The notes under the pieces are model-generated. The model was not told where the DNA came from, ran no database searches, and saw nothing but the letters and a program-made list of their open reading frames with translations. Made by a program: the position numbers and the translations under genes. This document shows, piece by piece, positions 23,860 through 34,008 of a stretch of DNA of 64,000 nt; positions within the stretch are counted from its first letter, which is position 1, and each line of letters opens with the position of its first letter. The stretch comes from Albula goreensis (taxonomy: Eukaryota > Chordata > Actinopteri > Albuliformes > Albulidae): NCBI GenBank assembly GCA_022829145.1, contig CM040745.1, forward strand, positions 31,278,406 through 31,342,405. Direction: 5' to 3'.

Positions 23860-24400
23860 CATTGAACACAGCGCTGTGGATGCTTCATTAATCTGATGAT
23901 GATTAATGTCACTTATTAACCGTGCTGAATGCTTTCCATATTCTGGAACTTCATTATCGGGGAACTTGGTGCAAATCCTTTTGTTGAGTAATCGATGAGA
24001 GGTGTCAGCGTTCAGACTGAAGCGGTGTGCAGCTTCCTATTGATCCTGGTTATTAATCAGACGATACTTTCTCCACTGTCTGTGTAGGAAGGGAACTAAC
24101 TGCTGACTGTGGGTACACCAAAGGACAGGATGGCAAACTCTGTAACCCCTACGCTCTGTGATCGCCATGCCCTGTACTTGGTGATCCTCACTGTAGTACT
24201 TTTGGTTATGAAATAAGAGAATGCCCTTATGAATTATCGATCTTATAAATTAATTAAACGTTTCGCACCATAAAAGGAGTATGAGTTAATTAGCAATATT
24301 ATTAATCATTTTAGAGGAATCTGCGAATATTTTTGAAAATATTTGAGCTTGTTTTAATTGGAAGAGCTGACTTATTAAAGAGACGGCATACTGTGTAAAC
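23860..24400. promoter_or_regulatory. Strong enhancer-like segment, homeodomain-rich (candidate CNE)
   Basis: Two TAATTA cores (24251-24256 and 24287-24292), 'cattaatctgatgatgatta' near 23888, 'ttattaatcagacgatac' near 24050, 'gaattatcgatcttataa' near 24230 and 'attattaatcatttt' near 24300. The block is repeat-free and contains scattered CpGs. Such density of homeodomain, PBX/MEIS-like TGAT and TTAATC motifs is typical of developmental enhancers. There is no open frame. Conservation and activity are inferred. Confidence 0.45.
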
Positions 24401-25239
24401 ATTGGTTTAATTTTTACCTGCAAACAGCAGTCAAATACTGCTCTTGGCGCTTCCTCTGCTCAGGTCACTTATTCATTGGGGTTTTGGCGCTGCTGCAAAA
24501 CACATCTTTGAAGGGGCGGCCAGCTGGGTTAACCCAGCCCGGTCTGAGCCAGATGGCTTACCCACTTCACCACTCCCTTAGATCACAGTCACTGAGACGC
24601 TCTCTTTGCCTCCTGCCCAGTCTTCTGGCTGATGTTCCTCCTGCCTGTTCCTTCAGAATAGCGCCCCCTACAGTCATTTCCCTGGGAACACTCTTGCTCC
24701 CATCTCTGCTGGTGGACATCCGGCTCTCCATCTCTTGTCCATGTATTGTTCCACCAGTAGCTCTCTGGCTTTGGTCATTTGGAATACCTCAGTCAGGTGG
24801 CACGTTTAAAGAGATATCTCTTTTTTTTTCCTGAATTTCTTATCAAATGTCTCGTCTCTTACCAGTTCTCCTGTCCTGTCTTCATGTTCTCCTCTCCTCA
24901 TTTGCTCATATCTCTTCAACTTTCTTTGTGTACCCTAAAGACAGACACAGGGCATGCTCAGTGCATACCTGCTAAACCCCAAACAGTGAGATTTAAACAT
25001 TAAATCATGTGCATCAAAGCATATTAAAAATCAGTTTGGTAATGACTTCTGTGCATAGGGGAATCTGAAAACATTTGAAGTGCATGGTGATACACAACGT
25101 TACAACATTTTGAATATTAAAAGTGGGATAGCTTGTATAATCTCTGAGATTTTCAATAGGTATCAAACATTTAACCATGGATTCTGTATATTTTGTAATA
25201 TATGTTTTCTTTTCCATTGCCTTTTTGTATGGAAAGAAA
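24401..25239. other. Non-coding DNA with a pyrimidine-rich open frame
   Basis: The forward frame 24484-24834 (116 codons, Leu/Ser/Pro-rich) follows a C/T-rich composition and matches no family I know. Nothing else is seen. Confidence 0.35.
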
Positions 25240-25580
25240 TGGCTGCCTTTTCTACAAAAAGAATAAACTGTTTCAATTTTCCCTTTAAAGAGAGAGAGGC
25301 CGACATCATTCACCGCACACTTTAGTGCGCGACAGAGTATATTTGATATTTTCGCCTGTGTAGAATTCAGCCAGTTCATCAATGCTGAACAAATATGTAG
25401 AACATTATCTAAAAGTGGAGATACATTTCAGAGCCGCCCATAAATTACGAGGAAGTTTTTAGAGACTGGAGGATCAGTCAGGCTAATGGGCGTCTGTGAG
25501 CATGATGGAAGTGTTATGTAAATTTCTCACAAACACTTCACGGTCAGGGCCAAGGCATGCATTTCCACTGCAGACTGAGC
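25240..25580. promoter_or_regulatory. Strong enhancer-like segment (candidate CNE)
   Basis: Repeat-free block with 'ctttagtgcgcgacagag', 'gcccataaattacgagg' (HOX/CDX-like) and 'ggctaatgggcgtctgtg'. Frames on both strands (25080-25325 plus, 25014-25382 minus) run into its left half without recognisable products, as often seen where constraint is regulatory. Confidence 0.4.
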
Positions 25581-25689
25581 CAAAATGGATGACAATATGA
25601 GTTTCCTCTGAAGAATATTAGTGACTGTAAACAATTCTGTCCACAGCTGAACCTGAATAAGCTTTCTTTAGATACATAACACTGAAAGA

Positions 25690-25870
25690 GAGGTCAATAA
25701 AGAACATTATCATTGCAGAAGAGCCAGGAAATTATGGTCCAATTCAAGATGTTTTGACAAAATGTACAAGGCGACCGGCGACATCTCTCTTATTGCCTTG
25801 AATGTCTGAATTTGAATTTGAGGACAAATGTCAATAATAGATTGCAATGTTTAAATGAGAGAGAACATTT
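25690..25870. promoter_or_regulatory. Enhancer-like segment (candidate CNE)
   Basis: Unique sequence containing 'caaggcgaccggcgacatct' (CpG-rich in a CpG-poor region), 'tgaatttgaatttgagg' and 'gacaaatgtcaataatag'. No coding frame. Confidence 0.3.
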
Positions 25871-26089
25871 CTAGTTACAGTTTCAAAAAGTACAATAAGG
25901 TAGCATATAATTTACTGAAAACACATCTGCTGTTTGCTTCTGTATGTCATATGGAGTCATCCTGGCAGTATCACCATGTATGACTAAAAAAAACAGCTTG
26001 GTTTGGCCCTTGCTTGTGTAAAAATGAATGTCCTGTCTGTTGGACTGATATTGGAGATGCTATAATCCTCCAATGAAAAGCAATTATTT

Positions 26090-26250
26090 ACATTTAAAGC
26101 ATCATTAGTCCTGTGTATCCCTGCTCATCCATTTAACATGCGCCTTTTCCAAATAAGGCAAAGCAATTATTTGCGTTAATTTAAGAGTTAGGCAGTTGAC
26201 ATGATTAATGGCCAGTTAGCGCAGGAATTTTGACAGCACTAATTTTATAA
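26090..26250. promoter_or_regulatory. Enhancer-like segment (candidate CNE)
   Basis: Contains 'gcaattatttgcgttaattt' at about 26163, 'tgacatgattaatggccag' and 'actaattttataaatgg', all homeodomain-like cores in unique DNA. Confidence 0.35.
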
Positions 26251-26719
26251 ATGGTATTGAAATGGTTGAGGTTGTAAAGTTGCTCTTGGAGCATGTTATT
26301 TCCATTTTTATTTGCAAAGAACATGGCCTGCTGACGGAGCACACCTTTTTGTGTTTGATTTGCATTCAGAAGGTAAATCATTGGGAATATAAGGGGGTTG
26401 ATTTGACTGAACAGGATATACTTTTAAAGAGACTGAAATCTCAACATTTTACCTCTAATTCAATCAATATTTTGACTTTTTAAGGACATATGCTCTCCAT
26501 TTTAGAATGAAGAGAACATTCTTTCTGTCCAATAAAATATAAAATACTCAAAAAAGCTTATGGTGTAATGTATAATGGGTTTGGATTGAATTGCACACTC
26601 TCTTAAAGAGACTAAGTGTATTTGATAGCTCCAAGCCTGTGTGCTCTTATCTGAGATGAGATGCAGTTACATACACGGCATTGAAATCACTATGTAATGG
26701 AATATGGTGAAATCACATG

Positions 26720-26970
26720 CATTAAGTCTTCATTCCTTAAGGGGTTTCTTCTTCTGACATCCTCAGCGTAGAACTGCACCGCTGAAGTGTAAATCAGCAG
26801 TAGGCCAAGCCATTGTCATCAATGGTGGAGGGCTTAGGAGTGCACACGAGATGCGAGAGCGGTTGGTTTTTCAAAGCCCGAAACCATCCTGTGCTCATTT
26901 TCAGCCATGATGTTAATTAGAGCTGGCAGTGACTGACCCAGGGGGTGTTCTGTTTCAGGCCCATTCTATA
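26720..26970. promoter_or_regulatory. Enhancer-like segment with a SOX-like palindrome (candidate CNE)
   Basis: Holds a perfect inverted repeat CCATTG-tcat-CAATGG (26810-26825), which pairs two SOX-type CATTG cores with a 4-bp spacer, followed by 'gttaattagagctggcag' with a TAATTA core near 26913. Repeat-free, several CpGs, no coding frame. Confidence 0.4.
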
Positions 26971-27879
26971 GCCAGCCACTAACCACTCCTGTAACTACAT
27001 ATACCCTTCCAATCATATGGCTTCATTTTCTCACATGATTTTTCCTTACACTATAAGCATGGCATGAAAATTAGTTTTGAAATAGCCAAACATTTTACCG
27101 TAAAAGGCATGTTGAGATATATCCCAAAACATGATGTGATCAAATTGCCTTTCCCTCTGTTCTTCCAAAGAGATCAGCTCCTCTCAGCTGGAAACAGCCC
27201 CCCTGCCATCCTCACGAGTACCGGGTTCGAGATGCAATGCAACTTTTGAGATGCAATGCAATGCAATTTTATTAAAGTTTATATTGTGTGGATAGAGAGA
27301 CAAGTTTTATAGATACTTCATCATGTTATTCAGTGCTAAATCATAGTGATTGTGTCTCTCTGCTTCTCTCACTTTTCTGTACCTGTCTTGTTTGTGCTTG
27401 CTTAAAGGGAGATTTCAAAAACTCTATAGTTTCCTTTCCTTTGGGGTGTCTCCATGAATTAGATGGAATCATCCTCTGTTTCTGAACAAAAGATATCTTG
27501 TAACAGTCCTTTAAAGTATGGAACTTTATAATATGTATTATTACAATGGCAAATTATTTCCTTTGTTGAAATCTCACTTTTTCACTGAAATTCAGGATAA
27601 ATTAATTCATACACCTGCAAGGCACAGTTTTCAGATTGTGAAACAGGAATGAATTAAGCTAAAATATCTCTGATGTCTTTATAACTCTATGCGAGTTATT
27701 GTCACAAGTTTGCTCACTGAGCTTTTGCTGCTGTTGTACTCTTATCGCACTCCTGTTGTATTTCATCAAATAAATGGTCAGGTGGAGAGGAAGATTGACG
27801 GACAGAGACTGTAAACCTGACTGTAGCCAGCATCGCAGTGGGTCTAGATATGAGTGATGAGATTAGGGACCTAGATTGG
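26971..27879. other. Non-coding DNA, nothing recognised
   Basis: Includes a small direct repeat of 'gagatgcaatgcaa' at about 27228 and 27249. No gene. Confidence 0.4.
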
Positions 27880-28545
27880 AGTGATAGAGAGAAGAGGAGA
27901 GAGCAGGAGTGATGGAGGGAAGAGGAGGGAGCAGGGGGGATGGAGAGAAGAGGAGAGAGCAGGCGTGATGGAGGGAAGAGGGGAGAGTGGGGGATGGAAA
28001 GAAAAGGAGAGAGCAGGAGTGATGGAGGAAAGAGGAGGGAGCAGGGGAGATGGAGAAAAGGAAAGAGCAGGAGTGATGGAGGAAAGAGGAGAGAGCAGGA
28101 GTGATGGAGGAAAGAGGAGAGAGCAGGGATGATGGAGGGAAGAGGAGAGAGCAGGCGTGATGGAGGGGAGAGGAGAGAGTGGGGGATGGAAAAAAAGGAG
28201 AGAGCAGGAGTGATGGAGGAAAGAGGAGGGAGCAGGGGGGATGGAGAGAAAAGGAGAGAGCAGGAGTGATGGAGGAAAGAGGAGAGAGCAGGGGGGATGG
28301 AGAGAAAAGGAGAGAGCAGGAGTGATGGAGGAAAGAGGAGAGAGCGGGGGGATGGAGGGAAGAGGAGAGAGTGGGGGATGGAAAGAAAAGGAGAGAGCAG
28401 GAGTGATGGAGGAAAGAGGAGGGAGCAGGGGGGATGGAGAGAAAAGGAAAGAGCAGGAGTGATGGAGGAAAGAGGAGAGAGCAGGGGGATGGAGGAAAGA
28501 GGAGAGAGCAGGCATGATTGAGGGAAGAGGTGGGAGCAGGAGTGA
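27880..28545. repeat. 28-bp purine-rich minisatellite, about 23 copies
   Basis: The unit 'gagcaggagtgatggagg' plus 'aaagaggaga' repeats with a clear 28-bp period (for example 28081 to 28109). Variants have 'ggggggatgg' in place of 'aggagtgatgg' and 'agagtgggggatgg'. The plus strand is almost all A/G, broken by the 'tgat' of each unit. The minus-strand Ser/Pro/Leu frame (27714-28577, 287 codons) and other long frames here are repeat translations, not genes. Confidence 0.97.
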
Positions 28546-29485
28546 TGGATAAAAGGCTTTTCCTCTGAATGACACATCAGACACTCCCTCCCAGAGGAGT
28601 TGGCTGTCGTTTTCTCCTACCAACAAAGAGGTGGGTTTTTGTTTTCTTTGCTGGGCTCAGTTTTTCCTCTAGAGCTCAGACTCCAGACATTTCATTTATA
28701 TTCAAATAGGAGCTACATTTGTGCTATTTCTTCGGCGGCTACATTTTTTTTCAGAATATAAACTTACATTTACATAAAGAGCTATTTTCTGTTGTTAGAT
28801 TTTTCTTTTTTGTCCAAAGAAGAGGGACTATAGCATGAAGCGCACACTGACCTGGATGAAATTAACTTTTCTCCCTAACCTTTGCTCTCAAGTAAATGCA
28901 AGCTATTTTTTTTCTTCTGCAGCAGTGTGGAAAGCTAAGAATACTGAAGCCACTAAGAAAAAAGAGACATTTGCATTAATCTGCAAGTAAAAACTACAGA
29001 TTTGAGTTGAAAGTTGATGAAGGAACTATTTTAGAAAAAGATACAGAAAAACTTTACCACTCACTTAGCTCTTATGCTTTGAAAGTGGAGCCAGCAGAAA
29101 TGGACCCAAAAGCCTGGAATAAAATGTTACTCATGCATTTGTGCAAATCACTCATTTGAGTGAAATTTAAGTCAACTTGGTACTTCAAGATGCTCAATAC
29201 TTTTAGTGAGAGATGTGATATCTTTTTGAAAGTTCATGTGTTAGCAATCACTTTCTGACTGACAATATCTGAACAATTTACTTTCAGTCAATAGTATTGA
29301 CACTGATATCCAATAGTGATGACATCTGTAATGTCATATACACAGAGATTGACAGAAACTGTTAAAATATAGTTTTCTTCACAGACGCTAAGTAGGAGCA
29401 CCACAAATATCACATATGCACAACTAATGTCAACGGAAAGCTGAACATGTATGCAAAATATGACTCAATACACATACACTGTATG
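28546..29485. other. Non-coding DNA, nothing recognised
   Basis: AT-rich unique sequence without frames or repeats of note. Confidence 0.45.
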
Positions 29486-29489
29486 CGAT

Positions 29490-29740
29490 AGGAAGATTAA
29501 TGACAGCTTGTGTACGTCGTCTTGAGTCACATGATCTGTCACTAATTGAACAGAGATATTTCTGGAGCTCACAGTACTACCTCCCCACTGTATATCATCT
29601 TTTATGCTATTTGTCATGTGCTGTGTACCCGACACCTGGTAATCTGTGCCGCAAGAATGAAGGTTTTAATCAAGAAGCTCTGATCGGAAACTAATTATAG
29701 CTGTATAGCTGTGTCCCCAGCATTTCCCACTAAATAGTAT
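29490..29740. promoter_or_regulatory. Enhancer-like segment (candidate CNE)
   Basis: Unique block with 'tgtcactaattgaacag' near 29536, 'gttttaatcaagaagctctg' near 29664 and TAATTA at 29692-29697. No coding signal. Confidence 0.35.
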
Positions 29741-31137
29741 GCAGTATGTGAATAGCACTATCTCTTAGTCTCTGGAGAAGGACTGTACCATCATAGATGG
29801 TAACTTTTCGAAGCGATTGCAGGCGCTTAGCTCAGAATGTGCACTGATTCAGTACCCACCAACCACTCTTCCTCCCACATCCTCCTCAGATAAAATAGAA
29901 GTCTGTTTTATGATCTCTACTTTTTATTTCATCATCTCCAAAATCTGTTTCAGTACACCCTTCAGTACATCAGAGCTATGTTTCTACGCATTTTCTACAT
30001 GTTTGCTCATTTTTGCATATACTGTACAAAATTTAAAGTACTCTCTTTTTTGTTGGTGCTCATGTCAAATCATAAGACCTCAAATGTTCCATTCTGTAGT
30101 GACCGTCAATCAATTAGTGCATAAACTAATGGATATTAATACATGAATTAAAATGCCACTGCATTGAAATGGTTCTGAAATGTGGTTAAGTAAGAAGTGT
30201 AATTGTTATTATATTATGATTAATATGCAGAAAGCTAGGATACTGTGGTTTGCAATTTAATTAGTAGATATGCAACACCATCCCTACAAATTAATTTTGG
30301 TTTAAAACATAACTTCTTCAAATTACATTTGTTTTTTGCTTTTTTGTTGAATCGTTCTTTAAAAAAACATTATTGTTCACATACTGATTGCTTACTGTAG
30401 TTTCTATGCTGACTGGTATCACCTTACAGGAAGAAAAGGCCAAACAAGATCTTAATTACATTGTGGAATTGGAGTAACCTTAAAATAACTTAGAAAACTT
30501 CTGAGTGGAACCCAAACAGTCACACGTAGTCTCTTTAAGGACATATACAATTCAATCAAACTAGAACTTGTATTACAACATGCATGAGTGTTTTCAATTT
30601 TATTAAATACATTAAATTCAAGGAAAATGAAATGGAAAAATGTATTGCGTTCTTTTTATTCAAAAACAGAATCCAGTGCATTTTGCACACTTTGAAAAGG
30701 CATAGTTAGATCAGAAAAGCACGTCATGTCGGGGAAATAGGAATGGAGCGAATGTCACTGGAAGATGTTAGAATCTAAAGGTCTTGCTGAAGAAAGTATA
30801 GATTTATCTCCCACCTCTTAAAAAAGTACATGAGACAACATTGATTTCTGTTTCACGTATTCTTTGCCTCTTGCTTGTCCTAAAATAGACCCGCTCAACT
30901 GGAAAAAGGAAGATGTACCTGGTGGATCCACATGCCATATTTGACATGCTATGTAAGACTGAAATGTTAAATGAGCACATCCATTTAAACCCTGTCATAA
31001 ATGCATTGTCCCGACTCCAGGACTTATGCTCGTAGCTGGGCTCTATTCTGGCACAGTGAGATGGCCACAGGTGTTCTGTGCTACCAGAGCGAGGCCCTGT
31101 CACTGCAGAAATACTGAGTGCTGAATGGCGTTTATTG
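29741..31137. other. Non-coding DNA, nothing recognised
   Basis: AT-rich sequence; frames at 29817-30146 and 30804-31103 have no recognisable domain. Confidence 0.45.
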
Positions 31138-32425
31138 TCACGCAGCTCTTTGCCTGCTGTTACACATCCACTCTTTATAGCACACAGCTCTTGGCCTGCT
31201 GTTACACATCCACTCTTTGCCTGCTGTTACACATCCACTCTTTATTGCACACAGCTCTTTGCCTGCTGTTACACATCCACTCTTTGCCTGCTGTTACACA
31301 TCCACTCTTTATAGCACACAGCTCTTTGCCTGCTGTTACACATCCACTCTTTATAGCACACAGCTCTTTGCCTGCTGTTACACATTCACTCTTTGCCTGC
31401 TGTTACACATCCACTCTTTATAGCACACAGCTCTTTGCCTGCTGTTACACATTCACTCTTTGCCTGCTGTTACACATCCACTCTTTATAGCACACAGCTC
31501 TTGGCCTGCTGTTACACATCCACTCTTTATAGCACACAGCTCTTGGCCTGCTGTTACACATCCAGCTCTTTGCCTGCTGCACACAGCTCTTTGCCTGCTG
31601 CCTGCTGTTACACATCCACTCTTTATAGCACACAGCTCTTTGCCTGCTGTTACACATCCACTCTTTGCCATTGTTACACATCCACTCTTTGCCTGCTGTT
31701 ACACATCCACTCTTTATAGCACACACACAGCTCTTGCCTGCTGTTACACATACACATCCACAGCTCTTTGCCTCTTTATCCACTCTTTATAGCACAGCTC
31801 TTGGCCTGCTGTTACACATCCACAGCTCTTGGCTTTATAGCACACAGCTCTTTGCCTGCTGTTACACATCCACTCTTTATAGCACACAGCTCTTTGCCTG
31901 CTGTTACACATCCACTCTTTATAGCACACAGCTCTTGGCCTGCTGTTACACATCCACTCTTTATAGCACACAGCTCTTGGCCTGCTGTTACACATCCACT
32001 CTTTATAGCACACAGCTCTTGGCCTGCTGTTACACATCCACTCTTTATAGCACACAGCTCTTGGCCTGCTGTTACACATCCACTCTTTGCCTGCTGTTAC
32101 ACATCCACTCTATTACACACAGCTCTTTGCCTGCTGTTACACATCCACTCTTTATAGCACACAGCTCTTGGCCTGCTGTTACACATCCACTCTTTGCCTG
32201 CTGTTACACATCCACTCTAATGCACACAGCTCTTTGCCTGCTGTTACACATCCACTCTTTATAGCACACAGCTCTTGGCCTGCTGTTACACATCCACTCT
32301 TTATAGCACACAGCTCTTTGCCTGCTGTTACACATCCACTCTTTATAGCACACAGCTCTTTGCCTGCTGTTACACATCCACTCTTTGCCTGCTGTTACAC
32401 ATCCACTCTTTGTAGCACACAGTCT
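31138..32425. repeat. Minisatellite with alternating 42-bp and 25-bp units, about 33 copies
   Basis: Every copy contains a 25-bp module ('tttgcctgctgttacacatc' plus 'cactc'). Most copies also carry a 17-bp module 'tttatagcacacagctc', giving a 42-bp period (for example 31861 to 31903). Where the 17-bp module is missing the period drops to 25 bp. Since 42 is a multiple of three, long frames stay open on both strands (for example 31665-32264, 199 codons); these are repeat translations. Two sub-families differ by 'ctctttgcc' versus 'ctcttggcc'. Confidence 0.97.
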
Positions 32426-32489
32426 TTAGTCTTCCTTTCCCCTAGAAATAAAACAAGCCTCCTTCTGCTTTGCTGAGTGCTGTTTTTTT

Positions 32490-32780
32490 AATATGATTTC
32501 ATTACCGCTAGTTCACTGAGCAGCGAAGACGCCAGGGGAACGGATGACTTTCGAGATGACTTCTCCTAACTATAGTTGTGTGCGTATGCAGAGATCTCGG
32601 GATAGCTGTCAAACACAGAGGGGTAATGACTGGATTGTTTTAACGATAGGCAGGAACCTGCCTTTTTCTACATTACTCATGCACTGTGCTCTGGCTCGGG
32701 GTAATCGCTAAATTGTTCAGAGAAGTTCCTGGATGTGTGAAATTGATCGTTGCTGGTTATGCTGATGCTGAAACAGTCCT
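32490..32780. promoter_or_regulatory. Enhancer-like segment next to the minisatellite (candidate CNE)
   Basis: Unique sequence with preserved CpGs ('accgctag', 'gaagacgcc', 'aacggatgac', 'aacgatagg'), 'ggggtaatgactggattg' and 'gaaattgatcgttgctgg'. It begins about 65 bp after the 42/25-bp array. No coding frame. Confidence 0.4.
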
Positions 32781-32927
32781 CTATTCTTAGACAAAATGGA
32801 TGTGATATGTGTATTTAATATATATGTAAGTGCCTTCTTAAATAATACTTCTTTGTATTATGATTGTATTCAATATTATTGCTATTTGAAACATTTCTTT
32901 CATATCCACATGGTACATCACAAAGTT

Positions 32928-32990
32928 ACATTTACATGTAGGCTTTCAGCAGACACTTGCATTTGAAGGTGCAGGTTGTTTTCACATTAC
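32928..32990. mobile_element. Possible fish LINE/SINE 3' tail remnant
   Basis: 'ttacatttacatgtaggctt' followed by 'tcagcagacacttgcatt' resembles the conserved tail 'acatttacattt...agcagacgct' shared by many fish SINEs and L2-type LINEs. No tRNA-like head or full element is visible. Confidence 0.4.
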
Positions 32991-33162
32991 TGTTGGACTT
33001 AATTGTTTATGATGGGAAACTGAGTAGAAGGAATAGTGCTGAGTTAAATATATAAAGGTAATTACAGAATGTTAAGTCTTTGGGAATAATGATAATTTTA
33101 ATTTAGTTTGGCCCTAAATTGAAACATACAGCAGTTTTTCTTTGTGCTATAAAATCAGTCAG

Positions 33163-33190
33163 GTCAGTCAGTCAGTCAGTCAGTCAGTCA
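33163..33190. repeat. (GTCA)n tetranucleotide repeat
   Basis: About seven tandem GTCA/CAGT units ending before 'acatcactg'. Confidence 0.9.
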
Positions 33191-33414
33191 ACATCACTGT
33201 CAGCCTTGTTATCATCAACCTTTATCTTTCTATGCATACACAAGGAAAAGAATGGATTTTGAGTTGTAGTCGCTGAAGTGTACACATGTATTCCTCGTGT
33301 AAATTCATGACATTTATTTTACTATATATTTGTAAGAGAAAAAACACACAACAGCAGTTAGTGCACAAATGGCTGGCTTTTCACCCCAAGCCTCAGATTT
33401 GCCTCTCTGTTCAG

Positions 33415-33532
33415 CTTCCCAGTGGGTGTCCCTGAGTGGCTTCAGCTGCGTCTGGGTATTGATTACTGTTGTGTTGATGAGCCATCTTTTTGGAAAGAGT
33501 TTTCCTCTGCGGAGCTCTCCAAGGTCCTGCAG
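33415..33532 (+). other. Exon-like segment with acceptor and donor signals
   Basis: A pyrimidine-rich 'gcctctctgttcag' acceptor ends at 33414 and a 'cag|gtaact' donor follows at 33533. One frame across the 118 bp is open and ends S-A-E-L-S-K-V-L-Q at the donor. I do not recognise the peptide and found no partner exon nearby. Chance pairing of splice-like motifs is quite likely in 64 kb. It overlaps candidate regulatory sequence (33370-33660). Confidence 0.15.
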
Positions 33533-33690
33533 GTAACTCTGACAGGGTGCTGCTGTCCTGGGTCCTGTAAGCTGGCGCTGGAACCATTGCGATGTGCCTG
33601 GTTTTTTTTAGAGAGGAGTTGTGCTTGGGATGTGAGCCCTTCTGTAAGCCACACATGAAGTAAACAGATATTAATATGTAAAAATGCATC

Positions 33691-33752
33691 CATGTTCTTT
33701 CAAAAATCCTCTCTTCCATGTTCTTTCAAAAATCCTTTCTTCCATGTTCTTT
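33691..33752. repeat. 26-bp tandem repeat, about 2.4 copies
   Basis: 'catgttctttcaaaaatcct' recurs at 33691 and 33717, with a partial third copy at 33743. Confidence 0.9.
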
Positions 33753-34008
33753 GTATCATAAAGTGAAAAGATCATGACCCACCTTCGGGCCATGTTGCTG
33801 TTTCAGGAAAAAACATTTTCACAACCCTCATAATCCTTATCATCACATGAAGTACTGTGAATGAGAAGCATATACCTTTGGCATATACTATATGTAGTGC
33901 TTCCAGCATACAGGATCTTAAATTTAATGTAAGCATTGTCTCTGACTACTTCCTCTGATGAAAGTGTAGTACCTCAGTTCTCTATTTCCTTAAGATATTC
34001 ATGTGAAC
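33753..34008. other. Non-coding DNA, nothing recognised
   Basis: Unique AT-rich sequence between two tandem repeats. Confidence 0.45.

Noticed and set aside
27205-27250. 'accgggttcgaga' T-loop-like motif, possible tRNA
   Set aside because: No matching acceptor, D or anticodon arms upstream.
27714-28577. 287-codon minus-strand Ser/Pro/Leu-rich frame, possible mucin-like protein
   Set aside because: It is a translation of the 28-bp purine-rich minisatellite. Alternative phases are also open, and there is no start context or unique domain.
31665-32264. 199-codon repetitive frame in the 42/25-bp array
   Set aside because: The 42-bp period keeps frames open on both strands; no unique coding sequence flanks it.
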